Positions 11,784-24,330 of a stretch of 64,000 bases of DNA are shown in pieces. Below the pieces are notes generated by a model. The model worked only from the letters and a program-made list of their open reading frames with translations. It was not told the origin of the DNA and did not search any database. The stretch is from Sorex araneus (taxonomy: Eukaryota > Chordata > Mammalia > Eulipotyphla > Soricidae), in NCBI RefSeq assembly GCF_027595985.1, contig NC_073302.1, positions 13,396,311-13,460,310 of the forward strand, written 5' to 3'. Position numbers and translations under genes: made by a program. Position 1 is the first letter of the stretch, and each line of letters begins with the position of its first letter.

Positions 11784-12263
11784 AATCAGTTATTAGTTCA
11801 TTAGTATAGATTTTTGTTCAAAAATCTAATTGTGTCATTTTTGTGTCCACATTGACCAGGTCTGAAACCATGAAACTGTGGTTCTTTTATTTCAAATGTA
11901 TCAATAAGCAAATGTCATCGTGTAAATAGGCTTCCCTTCCCTTTTAAGACATTTCATTTCATTTCTATCATTGACCTTTGCTTCAGACAGCGTTCAGTAG
12001 TCCTTAACAGAGGGACACCGTGAAAGCGGGTATTGTAAGGCTTTGTTCTATGAAGGAAGTCACCCAGGGACAGCTTTTTATTTGCTGGGTGATTAAATTG
12101 TTAAACATACAGAAATTGGCCACGGGCGAGCCCTGGGTAACAACACATTGGAATAACACCTTGGACATGCCGTCCTGTAACCAAACATTTCTATTTGATT
12201 TTATGTATGCATATTTAGAGAGACAAAAAGCACCCCGAAAGGGGGTGTTTTAAAGTCTGCCCC

Positions 12264-12480
12264 AGGATGGGCCTGGAGGAATAGTGCAGGGCCTGACTTG
12301 CTCCTGTGTGGCCATGAATTCAAATTCTTGGTGTCTCACACATGCCCGTGTGGTCCTGGCAGCTCTGCTGTCTGTGCTCCCTATTGCTCCCCACAATTTC
12401 CAGCTCCATCTCAGCTGGGTATTTGTAAGCACCACTAAAAGAGGTGACACCCCCAGGCAAACACCACAGCTTAAAAAGGT
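12264..12480 (+). mobile_element. Possible old SINE relic
   Basis: GGGCCTGGAGGAATAGTGCAG resembles the SOR head, but the rest does not align well by eye. Confidence 0.3.
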
Positions 12481-12483
12481 GCG

Positions 12484-13030
12484 TGAAAATTTGCATATAA
12501 GTGGATGGACATGGAGAGTATCATGCTAAGTGAAATGAGTCAGGAAGAGAGGTACAGACATAGAAGGACTGCACTCATTTGTGGAATATACAATAACAGA
12601 AGAGGAGACTGACACCCAAGGACAGTAGAGACAAGGGCCGGGAAGACTGCCCCGTGGTTGGCAGCCTGCCTCAGGCGCTGGGGGAGAAGGCAGCTGGGAA
12701 AGAGAAGGGATCACTAAGACAGTGATGGTTGGAAGGATCGTTCGGGATGGGAGATGTGTGGTGAAAGTAGATAAAGAACCAAATGTGATAGCCTCTCAGA
12801 ATCTGTACTGCAAACCATAATGCCCAAAAATAGAGAGTCTGGGGAAAATTGTCTGCCATGGAGTCAAGGGGAGGGATGGAAAGGGGGCAGGATAGCAGGG
12901 ACATTGGTGGTGGAGAATGTGCACTGGTGGAGCGATGGCTGTTTGATCATTTTATGACTGAAACTCAAACATGAAAGCTTTGTAACTGTATCTCATGGTG
13001 ATTCAATAAAATAATTAAAAAAAAAAAATG
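12484..13030 (+). mobile_element. L1 3' end
   Basis: ATCATGCTAAGTGAAATGAG, GCAAACCATAATGCCC, a purine-rich tract, TTATGACTGAAACTCAAAC, TCTCATGGTGATTCAATAA and poly-A. It is one of the better-preserved copies and is 5'-truncated. Confidence 0.85.
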
Positions 13031-13690
13031 CAGGAGTTCCATGACCAGGAAGCGCTACCCTTCGTGAGCACCAGGAAGGGGCAGCTGGGTGAGCACCAGT
13101 GACCCAGGCAAGCATGACAACCCTAACTCAAGTGGCGCCACCAGCGTGCAAGTATAAGGTGAGCACCAGTGGAGGGACCACAGCTAAAGTCCCACAAGCT
13201 TCAGTGAGAACCACGGCCCGGGGTGTGAGCCCCAGAGGCAAAAACATATGTGAGCAACGCAGCCAGGCAGGTATTCGACCTCAGTCACCGAGAGAACAGA
13301 AACAACTATCAACAAGGGAAGGGGGAGAGAGAATAAAATTTTAATTCAATTTGAAAACATCTCCCTGGTAAAAGTGAAACCTTAAAATCAGCAGCAAAGG
13401 AGTATGTTCTCCAGGGAGAAAGGTTCCTACTTAAATCAATCTTTCAAATGCCTAAAGGAGAATTTAATGAGGGAAAGTTCATTTACAGGAATAGCAACCA
13501 CTTTGGGAATACTGGCTACATTGCATTTTGAGATACCAAGTGATTAGGTACTTCAAGACAGCACCTTTTCCTGGTCGCTCGGACAGATACTGCCATTGAA
13601 AGTAGCTGGTTATTCTTCTGTATGCTAAATAACCTAGTGGCTAGAGAAATGAGGAGCCAGCATATTTTTACCAATTTTTTATTTTAATTT

Positions 13691-13856
13691 TTGGCTTTTG
13701 GGTCAACCCCGGCAATGCTCAGGGTTTACTCTTGTATCTGCACTCAGGAATTACTCCTGGCAGTGCTTGAGGAACCATATTGATGCTGGGGGTCAAACCC
13801 AGGTCGGCCACATACATGTCAAATGCCCTACCTGCTGTACTACTGACTCTGGCCCC
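13691..13856 (-). mobile_element. Type A SINE
   Basis: Antisense copy (TTGGCTTTTGGGTCAACCCC ... TACTGACTCTGGCCCC). Confidence 0.8.
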
Positions 13857-14161
13857 TAACCAATATTTTTAAAACCTTGAAGTTGGCTCATGAAGTTTGC
13901 TAACCATTCACTGTAACTGTTATTCTTTCTAAAAGGTAGACTTAAGTCGACTGATTCCTTCATGAGTCATAAGACATTTCCTTAACTTTCTAGGTGATGA
14001 ATCCAAGTGAACTTTACTAGATAGTTTTGTACTTTATAGTATTCCTGTGTAAAGTATACATAAAAGACTTGTATGTGTGGGTCTTGTTTCTTTCTTCTTT
14101 TATTTGTGCAAATTTAAGAGAAAGATTGGCAATACAAATATAATATAAATATCTATGGCTT

Positions 14162-14340
14162 TTTTTTTAATTTTTGCTTTTTGGGTCACACTCAGTGATG
14201 CTCAGGGATTACTCCTGGCTCTGCATTCAGGAATTACTTCTGGCGGTGCTCAGGAGACCATATGGGATGTTGGGAATTGACTCCAGGTCAGCCACATGCA
14301 AGGCAAATGCCCTACCTGCTGTGCTATTGCCCCAGCCCCC
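14162..14340 (-). mobile_element. Type A SINE
   Basis: Antisense copy with T-rich tail (TTTTTGCTTTTTGGGTCACA ... CTATTGCCCCAGCCCC). Confidence 0.87.
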
Positions 14341-14689
14341 TCTCTGTGGCATTTTTAAAAGCAGGGCTCATCTTTTATACTATGACCAGTACAAAATTAC
14401 CTAATTTGAATTAAGCTTTCACAAAGGATCAGAACATTTGGGCTCGGATTTCGGAGAACCTTGGCTTTTGCTAAGCTGCAATTTCTCCTCAAGCAATAAG
14501 AAGGCTAAGCTTTTACTAATCTGGCATGAGAAAAAGAGACCTGAATTTATTCTGGGCAAGGCAGAAGCAACACAGTGACATCAGCACTTACATGAATGGT
14601 GAATTGTGGTACTTGGGACTCTACAGGGAAAAGCCTGATACCCAAGAAACTATCAGTTCTTCATCATGACATCATGACATTTTTTTTTT

Positions 14690-15400
14690 TTACAAATTAG
14701 AGGTTGATCTTGTTGCATGAATATTTGTTCAGTCGGAGGCACCGAGACAAGGAACACGAGAGAAATTATATTTCACAGAGCGGGGGAGGGGGTCCAGTTT
14801 TGCTCAGACACTGTGACAAAGGTAGAGTACCCTGAAATCTCCTTTTACTACATTCCTGCTGTTCGTACCTCGAAAGGGCTCAGTGCAGTGGGGTCATCAA
14901 CAAAGAAGTTACGGGAAGAACATGCAAAGACAAAGAAGTTACAGGAAGAACATGCAAAGCCCAAAAAGCTTTTCTGTATACTAAAAACAAACAGGCTAAG
15001 TACCTGAGATCTGCATACTGAAAACAAACAGACTAAGTACTTGGGAGCTGCACACTACCAACAAACAGGCTAAATAAGCACCGAGGATCCTAAGTAAGCA
15101 CCGAGGTGCTAAGTAAGCACCGAGAAGAGGAAGACTGACAATTTCAGTATACTGAAATTTATGAAATTTATGAAATTTTTTTACTAAGGCAGCTTAAAGA
15201 AAAAGATGTTTGGCCTCATCCAAACCAGTCAGGATACACAAGTCATCTTGCCCATTTTCATGGGGCCCTGTTCCTGCCCGTTTGTGAATCAGTCTATGTG
15301 GGCTCATCCTGAGTCAGGCCCCAACAGATCTACAGACCTGAGCTTATCTGGGGCAGTAGTGGTGGGGTCGGGAGGTGGGGTCCTTTGAAAATGCTGATGG
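14690..15400. repeat. Unclassified block with three consecutive minisatellites
   Basis: Three short tandem arrays lie side by side: a 30-bp unit twice (14900-14959), a 37-bp unit about 2.5 times (14979-15073) and an 18-bp unit about three times (15075-15126, core AAGCACCGAG). The surrounding GC-richer sequence is unlike any other repeat in the window. A 96-codon open frame (14717-15007) crosses the first array and repeats a ten-residue unit (KKLREEHAKT / KKLQEEHAKP). No protein family is recognised; an LTR origin is possible but unproven. Confidence 0.6.
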
Positions 15401-15435
15401 GAAATAGATACTTGAGTGGTAGGTGTGGACATAGT

Positions 15436-15675
15436 ATTGTAGCATCGTAGCACTTGTTCATCGATTTGCTCGAGCAGGCTCCAGTAACGTCTCAATTGTG
15501 AGACTCGTTGTTACTGTTTTTGGCATAATGAAATATGCCACAGGTAGCTTGCCAGGCTCTGCCGTGTGGGCGGGATCCTCTTGGTAGCTTGCCAGGCTCC
15601 GAGAGGGATGGAGGAATCGAACCCAGGTCGGCCATGTGCAAGGCAAACACCCTACCTGCTGTGCTATCGCTCCAG
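15436..15675 (-). mobile_element. Type B SINE
   Basis: Antisense copy running from a GTAGCATCGTAGCACTTG tail to GTGCTATCGCTCCAG. The A-rich tail of type A is absent. Confidence 0.88.
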
Positions 15676-16807
15676 TATAGACAGAGTATTATGAAACTAT
15701 AAATCATGGTGTTTCAATGTTTAAAAATGCAGGGGGGGGGTATTTAGTGCCCAACTTTGGTGGGAGTAAGTAGCATAGGAAGGTGGGAGTGTCTGATTCA
15801 GTAGGTGTGCAGGATCACTTTAGCTTCTCTGAATTCCCCCAGTGGCAAAATGAGTATTATGACCTCTACCTAATAGTGCTATTTTAATATTAGAAAGTGT
15901 AGCTACATATACATGTATATATTTATTTACCGGGATAAGCCCTGACTAAATAACAACTCTTCCTCCCGCTGTCCCGCCATGCTGAGGCTTGGACTCCGGG
16001 CCTCACACAGACGAGGCATACGCTTTTCCTCTGAGTCCCCACCCAAACCTCAGTGACCCAGGTTTTCATCGTCATTACCATGTTTCTCATCATTATTCCT
16101 ATTTCCGATGCTTTCATTTCATATTTTCCTTAAAAAAAATTTTCTTTTTGGTCAAAAGACTGCATAAGCCAGTGTGCTAGACAGAAAAATCGAGTTTGAT
16201 AGGTGTTTTCTGGCCACACGAGGCTAAAAGATGCATTATTGGGTATACATTATTTCCCTAAGCTTGGCTTTTTTTCCCTTCTGGACTTTGTGTCAAATCC
16301 TAAAAATATTTTCTGTAGCACTGTTATATTTTATATTCTTTTGGGGCATTCCCAGGGGTATTATAGAGAACCATGAAATGTGGGAGAGAAAAGTGAACTT
16401 CAACTTTAACTGCTCAAAATAGTTTTTTTTTTTTTAAAAAAAAGAGAGGGCAAACAATTATTGGGCCCATGGAATGCTGATTATTTGAGACTTCTCTTCA
16501 GATAACAATAAAAATAATATTTAGGGCAAGGGCCATAGTTAAATGACTGTAAATGACTGGAGTGTATGTCTTGTATACAGAGACTCCTAGTTCCATCATT
16601 GGCACTGCATGGCTCTGTATACAGCACTAGGTACATCCCCTGTGGTTCCCTGAACTCTACCATAAGACCCTGGGGACCCCCTACTCCCAGGCCCAAATCT
16701 CAATTCATTGCCGGCCTAAGCATTAAGCCTGTATTCAGGGGCCAAGAATCACTGGGAATGATTCATGGCCCCCCTGAGCACTGCTTTGGAGATCCCTTCC
16801 CTCCCTA

Positions 16808-16821
16808 CCCCCCCCCCCCCC
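16808..16821 (+). repeat. Poly-C run
   Basis: Fourteen C in a row at the end of a weakly SINE-like stretch (about 16560-16800). Confidence 0.9.
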
Positions 16822-17184
16822 AAATAAGACCCCTTAGGTTTGTACAATTACAAATAGAAGACACATGATTGAAAATACTCTACTTCCATCCTGTAAAGTC
16901 CAACCCAAAGTTCCTGTCACTCTTAAATTTAGAACTTCTATTTTTATTACCGAACTACGACCATAGGAAATAGTATGGGATTACTTTAACTGATTTGTGA
17001 TAGAGCAGTGTAAGTATTAACAAATTTAACTTGGGTTCATAAACTAAAATTAACCCCATAGGGACTTATTATTAGGAGTTTGAACTCCTAAAGATTATAT
17101 TGAAAAGCAGTTCTACCTTGATTGCCTCCCATCCAATCTGACTGGTGCCAATATACACAATTCAGCCAGTTCTTTAAAAAAAAA

Positions 17185-17580
17185 AAATGAAAAGTGTTTT
17201 TGTGACAATCTGTATGGAACTTGAGATGATCATGCTAAGGAAAAAAATCAGGATATGAAAGACAATTACTGATGATGATTTTATTTATATGTGGAATAGA
17301 GTATAAGTAACCAAAGTGCAACTAAAATATTGACAAAACACAACTTTAAAAAATTCAGAAATCAAAAAATCTGGTGGTAACCAGAGGGGTAGGAAAGATA
17401 GGTGGGAGGAATGGGTTGAGAGTTTGGCGTAGATTTGGGGGGTCTTGGATAGAGTTAGGGGGGTTCTGGATAGAAACTGATGAGTGTGATAAGACAAACA
17501 TTTGATGTATGAAACTACTTCTGAAATTTTACAGCATTGCAAAACAATGATCAATAAATAAAATTTGGTTTAAAGTTTAA
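17185..17580 (+). mobile_element. Old L1 3' region
   Basis: GGAACTTGAGATGATCATGC, TTATATGTGGAATAGAGTA and GGTGGTAACCAGAGGGG are typical of an L1 3' end. It is more diverged than the 12.5-kb copy. Confidence 0.6.
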
Positions 17581-17685
17581 AAATAAATGTCTATACTTGG
17601 TTATAAATATCTAGCAAACATAAATGTTAACTTTTCAAAGAAAATAGGTTAATAGAAAAACATAATAAACTGAACACAATTAAAA

Positions 17686-17853
17686 TTTTTTTTTTTGCTT
17701 TTTGGGTCACACCCAGCGACGCTCAGGGGTTACTCCTGGCTTTGCACTCAGGAATTACTCCTGGTGGTGCTTGGGGGACCATATGGGATGCCGGGGATCA
17801 AACCCGGGTCGGCAGCGTGCAAGCTCTACCCGCTGTGCTATCGCTCCGGCCCC
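17686..17853 (-). mobile_element. Type A SINE
   Basis: Antisense copy (TTTTTTTGCTTTTTGGGTCA ... TATCGCTCCGGCCCC). The head is slightly shortened, and AT-rich near-duplicates flank it. Confidence 0.88.
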
Positions 17854-18040
17854 AACAATTTTAAATTTTATATCTATAGTCTTCCTCTGGGCTTACAACC
17901 TGGAAAATATATATGGGCTTAATGCAGAAAGCAATGGTAGTTCCCCTTATAGTTACATTTACTCAATTGGCAATTCGAGTATAATTACTAGAAATATGAT
18001 TTGAATACAGTCCAGGTCAAAAGTTTTAAAAAATGCATCA

Positions 18041-18200
18041 GTGGGCCTGAGCGCTGTAGGCGTTAAGGTGCCTGTCTTGTTTATAACCAACGCTGGTTTG
18101 ATACCTGGCACTGCATATGGGTCTCTGAGCACTGTCAGGAGTGATTCCTGAGCACAGCATCAGAAGTACATCCTGAGCACTGCCAGGTGTGGCCACCCTC
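18041..18200 (+). mobile_element. Type A SINE, diverged
   Basis: Sense copy (GTGGGCCTGAGCGCTGTAGG ... CTGCCAGGTGTGGCC). Instead of an A tail it runs into a perfect hairpin at 18201-18246. Confidence 0.75.
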
Positions 18201-18246
18201 AGATGGTAAAAACACCCCCGAAAATTACAGGGTGTTTTTACCATCT
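18201..18246. repeat. Perfect 17-bp inverted repeat, 12-base loop
   Basis: Left arm AGATGGTAAAAACACCC (18201-18217) is exactly complementary to the right arm 18230-18246. It starts at the 3' end of a diverged SINE. The right arm may have arisen by fold-back copying of the left. Confidence 0.95.
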
Positions 18247-18669
18247 AAATGGTTATCTGTCAACATAGTGTCGAGATCTTGGTCTGTATCATCCTTATCC
18301 AGAAGCTAGTTTAGAGGGAGATTTCTACTGACCGGGCACCGCCAATGATGGACTGTAGATCCATTAATGAGATGTGGTAGTGGGACTAGTTCTGTGTCTC
18401 AGCGCTTCGTAAACAGATTTTTAAACACGGGGGACGTTATCTCCATGGCTCATTCATAATTTATTTTAAACCTCTTAAGTACGGGGGGATTAAATTGTCA
18501 CAGATGATTAATATTATTAAATCGTCACGAACTTATGCTAATTGAATTCATGCAGAAGCTATTTAACTTTGAAATCAACATCAAAATCAATACATCCGGT
18601 GACAAGAATCTAATTGAAACTATTTGTATTTTTAAGCAAGTCTGTGAGGGGATATTAGACACCCTCTGA

Positions 18670-18879
<210 letters not shown>

Positions 18880-19212
18880 TGATCCTCCTTTCCATTGATT
18901 GTTCAGTGGTTGGGTTCGAGTCTTCGTCTTGGTCGCAGGAGCACTGCTGGGTGCAGCACTGAAGCCCCCCCTCCCCCCGCATATCCAGGGTGACCTGGGT
19001 ATCCCCAATATGGTCAGGCCCAAGCAGCATGACATCCATGGGCCTGACAGCACAGGTACTAGAGAGTCTCAGGTGGGGCACCCTGACCTTCTAAGCACCC
19101 CTTGAAAGCCAACACCTTCCGCCAAAGAGAAAATTCCAGATCAAATTCTTCCCAAGTAATTACCAACCATCATTTGCTTTCCTGGGAACATCTGCTAATT
19201 TTAGTTTGGTTT

Positions 19213-19384
19213 GATTTTTGGTTTCTGGGTCACACCCAATGGTGCTTGTGGACTTCTCCCTAGTTCTGTGCTTGGAGTCGCTTCCCGTGGCGCTCCGGGG
19301 GCTCCTGTGGTCTTCGAGATTAAACCTGAACCTCCTGCAGGCAAAGCGTGTGCCAAGCTGGCTGATTTTCATCTCTCTGGTCCC
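19213..19384 (-). mobile_element. Type A SINE, diverged
   Basis: GGTTTCTGGGTCACACCCAA to CATCTCTCTGGTCCC in antisense order. Confidence 0.75.
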
Positions 19385-19626
19385 AGTTTGCTGATTTTGG
19401 ACAAAGACTAAGAAGCAGGCTTGGCCCAAGCAAATTCTTCTTGAAGAAAGGGATGTAAGAAGAGCCTTTGGCAATTATTTAGGTTTTACTTGATGGATTA
19501 AAACCCAGAGAAGTTCTAAATACAGCCACTATCCCATAGGACATTAGCTGACTTTGTAGAAGATTGAAGTCTAACCAAAAGATACAAAGAAATTCTCTGG
19601 TAATTCTTAGGGCATAATATATATAT

Positions 19627-19874
19627 CACTGTCACTGTCATCCCATTGCTCATCGATTTGTTCAAGCGGGCACAGCAACGTCTTTCATTGAGAGACTTAT
19701 TGTTACTGTTTTTGGCATATCCAATATGCCATGGGTAGCTTGCCAGGCTCTGCCGTGCAGGCTAGATACTCTCGATAGCTTGCCAGGCTCTCCGAGAGGG
19801 GCAGGAGAATCGAACTCGAGTCGGCCACGTGAAAGGCGAACACCCTACCACCACTGTGCTATCACTCCAGCCCT
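19627..19874 (-). mobile_element. Type B SINE
   Basis: Antisense copy beginning CACTGTCACTGTCATCCC (tail repeats) and ending GTGCTATCACTCCAGCCC. A TA microsatellite sits at its head side. Confidence 0.9.
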
Positions 19875-19875
19875 G

Positions 19876-19908
<33 letters not shown>

Positions 19909-19942
19909 TAAGAATCATTACATATATATAAGAATCATTGTG
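19875..19942 (+). repeat. (TA)n microsatellite plus short duplication
   Basis: TA units (19875-19910) are followed by two copies of an ACATATATAAGAATCATT-like unit. Confidence 0.9.
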
Positions 19943-20255
19943 AGATAAAGTTACAGACTTGCAAACTTTCATTATTACGTTTCAGTCATACAATGATCAA
20001 GTACCCATCTCTCCACCAGTGCCTATTCTCCATCACCAATGTTCCCAGTATCCCTCCCGTCACCCCCACCCCATCCTCCCTCTGTGGCAGGCACATTCCC
20101 TATTACTTTTTCTCTCCTTTTGGGTGTTATGGTTTGCAATACAGGTGCTAAGTGGCCATCATGTTTGGTCCATAGTCTACTTTCAGCACACATCTCCTAT
20201 TCTGAGCAAGTCCTCCAAGCATCATTCACTTTGTGGTCCCTTCCCTGTCCCAGTA
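19935..20255 (-). mobile_element. L1 3' end
   Basis: Antisense L1 3' UTR (TTGTGAGATAAAGTTACAG, TCAGTCATACAATGATCAAG, TTTTGGGTGTTATGG, TTGCAATACAGGTGC). Confidence 0.82.
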
Positions 20256-20636
20256 GGGCATAAAATACCTTTAGAAAGAGAGGCCTTATCACAACATACA
20301 GCCCATCTTTCTCTTAAGACCTTACCAGGTTTTGATGCTGCCAGAGTGGTACCTGGGGCTCAAACCACCAAAGGCCAGTGCTGAATCTGTCACCGTCTTA
20401 CACAGCTGAAGAAATGCATGTCTGCTAGCTCTTAAGCAAAAGTCTTGGAGGACTAAGAAGAAAAAAATAGTCTTGAAATGACACACATTAAGTACACAGT
20501 CTATCTTAAACCGATCTCAATGTATTATTGGTTAAGGCAATCTTCTCAATATGTGCTCCCAGCAGAGGAAAGGACAATTCTACCTGAGGTTCTTTCATAT
20601 ACTGTGTATTGCATATAGTCAAAAGTAGTAGATGGT

Positions 20637-20817
20637 GGGGCTGGAGAGATAGCACAGCGGATAGGGCGTTTGCCTTGCATGCGGCCGACCCGGGTTCAAA
20701 TCCCAGCATCCCATATGGTCCCCTGAGCACGGCCAGGAGTAATTCCTGAGTGCAGAGCCAGGAGTAACCACTGTGCATCGCCAGGTGTGACCCAAAAAGC
20801 AAAAAAAACAAAAAAAC
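20637..20817 (+). mobile_element. Type A SINE, young
   Basis: Sense copy with an intact head (GGGGCTGGAGAGATAGCACA), good B box and A-rich tail. A perfect 16-bp target-site duplication, AAAAGTAGTAGATGGT, flanks it (20621-20636 and 20818-20833). Confidence 0.95.
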
Positions 20818-21163
20818 AAAAGTAGTAGATGGTGCTGAAGGGGAAAATGTGATCAATAATACAGAGAAGAAATAAATAATGGAAGTAGACCTGCAGGTGA
20901 TCCAGACGTTAGAATTAGCAAGCAGTGCCTTTCATATAACTTAAATTACTATTTTAAGAAAACAGAGGAAAAAGGGACAAAAATAAGTCAATGGTGGCAA
21001 CATTTTGAGAGAATTGGAATCGATAAAAATATCAAAAGAACAATCTAGAAATAAAAGATGCAACATCTGATATTACCAACTCTTGCATGGTTTTTACAAC
21101 ATTGTACATAGTAAAGACAAGGTTAGGAGATTTGAGCACAGCTCAATTAAGAATTTCCAAACT

Positions 21164-21268
21164 GGGGCCAGGGAGATAACTCATAGGAATGGAGCACATA
21201 TTTTTCATCTAGGATACCCAGGTTGGATTCTTGGCAGTACATGATCCCCTAAGTCTTGGTAAAACTCA
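21164..21268 (+). mobile_element. Type A SINE fragment, diverged
   Basis: GGGGCCAGGGAGATAACTCA, CCCAGGTTGGATTCTTGGCA and ATGATCCCCTAAG are in order; the body is truncated. Confidence 0.6.
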
Positions 21269-22009
21269 CAATTAATTAAGTAAATATGATATCCAAACCA
21301 AAGTAGAGAGAAAGATGCAATGGAAAGAAGAGAGTAGAAAAATATGTGAGACACTATCAAAATGTCTAGCAAAAGTTATCGGAGACCCAAAGAGACAGAG
21401 AAAGAAAAGTTATATCGGGGCAGAGGAAATATTCGAGATGATAACCAAGAAGTTTTCAGATTGATCAAAGACATCCACCCACAGATTCAGAAAGCCCCAT
21501 AACTTCTAGACCATACAAAATCAAAGTAAAATACTCTGCAAAATATGAACATCTGAAGACTTTCATATTTTCTGAGATTTAGTTTCCCTAAATGCAGGAG
21601 ATTAGAAATACTGTCTTGGAAGTCATTTTTCCCTACCCTGCCCCACCCCACAAAAAAGAAACACACTAATCTGACTGGTGTGTGTTTATGACAGCAGGTA
21701 GCAGAATATTTGAAATTGAACATACCAGGGAGATCTGTGCTAGAAGTGTATTCTTGGCTTGTTCCTTCAAGCCCGTGTTCCCCCTGGAACACACATCTTT
21801 CTGTGTCTCTTGGCGTGCTTGAACTTTCAGGCTGTGTTCTCTTTTGAACATGCATTTCTTCTCTTCTCCCCAGCCCACATCTTTCTGAGTCAGTTTTGTT
21901 AAAAAAAAAAAAAGAAAAAGAAAAAAAAAGACCTCTCTGGCTTCACTTTTTAAAAAGTACATTCTTTATTCTAATGATCTATTCTGTAGTTAAACAAATT
22001 GACTGAGGA

Positions 22010-22560
22010 GAAATTGTGATTTAGTTTTGTTTTGTTCTGTGTCACGTGGTTTGTCCTACCTACCAGTTCCGCTCTGTGCTATTTTTACTTTCGTGTCTGT
22101 GAGCCATTTATACTGGCCTCTGTTCTTAGAACACATGACCTTCCCTCGTTTCAGGGTCACTGTACATAACCTTCCTCTGCTAAGATGGATTTTTTCTAAT
22201 ACACTCTGCCCCCGCGTTGGCCCCCCACCTTGTTTTATTAAATCATATTCTTCCTCCGGGCCTTCAATTAAAAGTTGCTTCATGAGAAAGCAGTTCCAGA
22301 TGCTCCGGGCTAAATGATAATTTCCAATTATACCCTCTCATGTACCCTTTCGGTTTTTTTTTTCATGCACTCATTGCAGTTTGTAATTATATGCTTGTTT
22401 GTGATTATGAGTCATATGTGACTTACTGTGTTGTAAATTCCATGAGGGGTCAGAGCAGTATCAGTTTCATTCACCATTACACACAATATTTTGCGTAGAG
22501 CTTAGCACATAGTAACTGCTCACTAAATGTGTGGCGCAAATGAACAAATGAATGGAAAAA
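22010..22560 (+). mobile_element. L2 fossil
   Basis: The 3' end is recognisable: TAAATTCCATGAGGGGTCAG, GTAGAGCTTAGCACATAGTA and AATGAACAAATGAATGG. The preceding sequence fits L2 sense order (AGTTGCTTCATGAGAAAGC). Confidence 0.5.
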
Positions 22561-22715
22561 TAACATACAGGGGGAAAGATTAACCTTAATCCTCTGTAAT
22601 GATAGGAAAGTGCCATTGTACTGCTGACTTTAGTGACTCCTTAGGCTTTTTTAGTACACAGAAAGTGCGCTGCAGAGTCTGACTTCTAATTTTCCTTGTA
22701 TCTGTGAGGCGGCTC

Positions 22716-22879
22716 TTTTGTTTGAGTTTGTTTTGAGTCGCGCCCTGCAGCTCTCAAGCTGACTCCTGGCTCTGTGCTGAGGGATCACTCTCCATTGTGC
22801 TTGGGGGACTTTCCACGGGGAGCTAACCCAGTCGGCTGCCTGCAAAGCAAGAGCCTTATCCCAGCCTCTCTCTGGCCCC
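22716..22879 (-). mobile_element. Type A SINE, diverged
   Basis: Antisense copy (TTTTGAGTCGCGCCCTGCAG ... TCTCTCTGGCCCC). Confidence 0.7.
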
Positions 22880-23645
22880 AGCCGCAACTCTACTGTCCAG
22901 TAAATCCCAGCTTGTCCTGGCTCTGAAGATTACCTACGGCATGGGAAACGCTTCTCCTGGTTGTGATTTCTGGAAGGAACCAGTCACAGGAGAAACAAAT
23001 GGTTCCTCTGTTGGGAAATATAATGAAAGTAGAATACAACGTGAAGGAGTGCAAATATTTGATTTCAAACTGCAAGCTTAACGCGAAACAAATCAGTTTC
23101 CTTTTGTTTCCGAGAGTTTTTCAGTAGCGCGAGGATACGGCTGCCCTCTGCTGGCCACTTGCTGTATTTTCACAGTCCTTCTTTCCTCCTCTCCTCCCTC
23201 TCTGTACCTTGTATTCCAGTTTAAAGTCGATTTTTAAGTAACCTCCTTGTGATAAGTACCCGAGAAAGCCACTCTGAAAATAAATTTGAATGATGTGATA
23301 TGAGAAGTCTTAAAAATAGTCCCTTGGTTAAGTAAAATGTTTCCTGGAATCTATCCTACAAATTCTGAACTCAAGAACTGTTAAAGATGTTTACTAAATA
23401 AATATGGCTTTCTGACAACAGGAATGAAGAAATATTTACAATAAAGCAGTATGTTTTTCTAAAAACTAACAACAGGAACAAAGGTAATTCCACTAGATAG
23501 GCAACATGTGATATAAAGCACAGAAAATAAAATGTTGAGTTCACCTTGGGCAAGTTTCTGTATTTTCACCTAAAAAAAAATGAGATAATAAAAATAAATG
23601 CCTAATAGGTTGTTGTTCAGATTCAGTGCAATATATCTTATATGG

Positions 23646-23804
23646 TTTTTTGGGGGAGGGGTGTTATTTGGATCATACCCGGTGGTACCCAGGGCTTACT
23701 GCTGGCTCTACACTCAGGGATCATTCCTGGTGGTGTCGGGGATCGAACCTGGGTCTGCTGCATACAAGGCAAGCACCCCTGCCGAGTACTATCTCTCTGG
23801 CCCC
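23646..23804 (-). mobile_element. Type A SINE, older
   Basis: Antisense copy (GGATCATACCCGGTGGTACC ... TATCTCTCTGGCCCC). Confidence 0.78.
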
Positions 23805-23856
23805 AAATCTTTTTTTTTTTAATTTGATGTTTTATTTATTTATTTATTTTCTCTCT

Positions 23857-24152
23857 TTTAAAAAAAAATTTATTTTTTACTTTTTAATTAGTTAACCACC
23901 ATGAGGGTATAGTAACAGATTTGCACATTTCATCCCCCCTCCCCCCCCGCCTCTATGGCAGAGCATTCCAATTTGTTCTCTCTCTCTCTCCTTTTGGGTG
24001 TTGTGGTCTGCAATAGGGGTATTGAGTGGCCATCATGTTCGGTCACTAGTCCACTTTCAGCGCGTATTTCCCTTACCACTTGGGATCTCCACTCACAATT
24101 TACTTAGTGTTCCCTTCTCCATTTGGTATGAACTTTTCCCCCAGCGTGTGAG
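23857..24152 (-). mobile_element. L1 3' end
   Basis: Antisense 3' UTR with T/A-rich tail, CCACCATGAGGGTATAGTAAC, TTTTGGGTGTTGTGG and GCAATAGGGGTATTGAGTGG. Confidence 0.8.
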
Positions 24153-24159
24153 GCCAAGT

Positions 24160-24330
24160 TGAAGGAACATGTCTTGCATGCAGCCGCCCACTTTGGATCT
24201 TGGCACCACTGGCATGAGCTTTGCCAGGTGCAGCCCTGAGGCTGAGTGTGACCCTGCAGGCCTCTGAGCACTGCTAGGCTGGCCTGGGTACCCGCTTTCC
24301 CTGCAGGGCATCACCGCAACCGCAGGTCCT
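24160..24330 (+). mobile_element. Possible old SINE relic
   Basis: TCTTGCATGCAGCCGCCCAC and CTTGGCACCACTGGC resemble a diverged SOR head and body; weak. Confidence 0.35.

Noticed and set aside
19627..19910. Regularly repeated short sequences that might suggest a CRISPR-like array
   Set aside because: These are SINE tail units and a TA microsatellite in a mammalian genome; there are no spacers.
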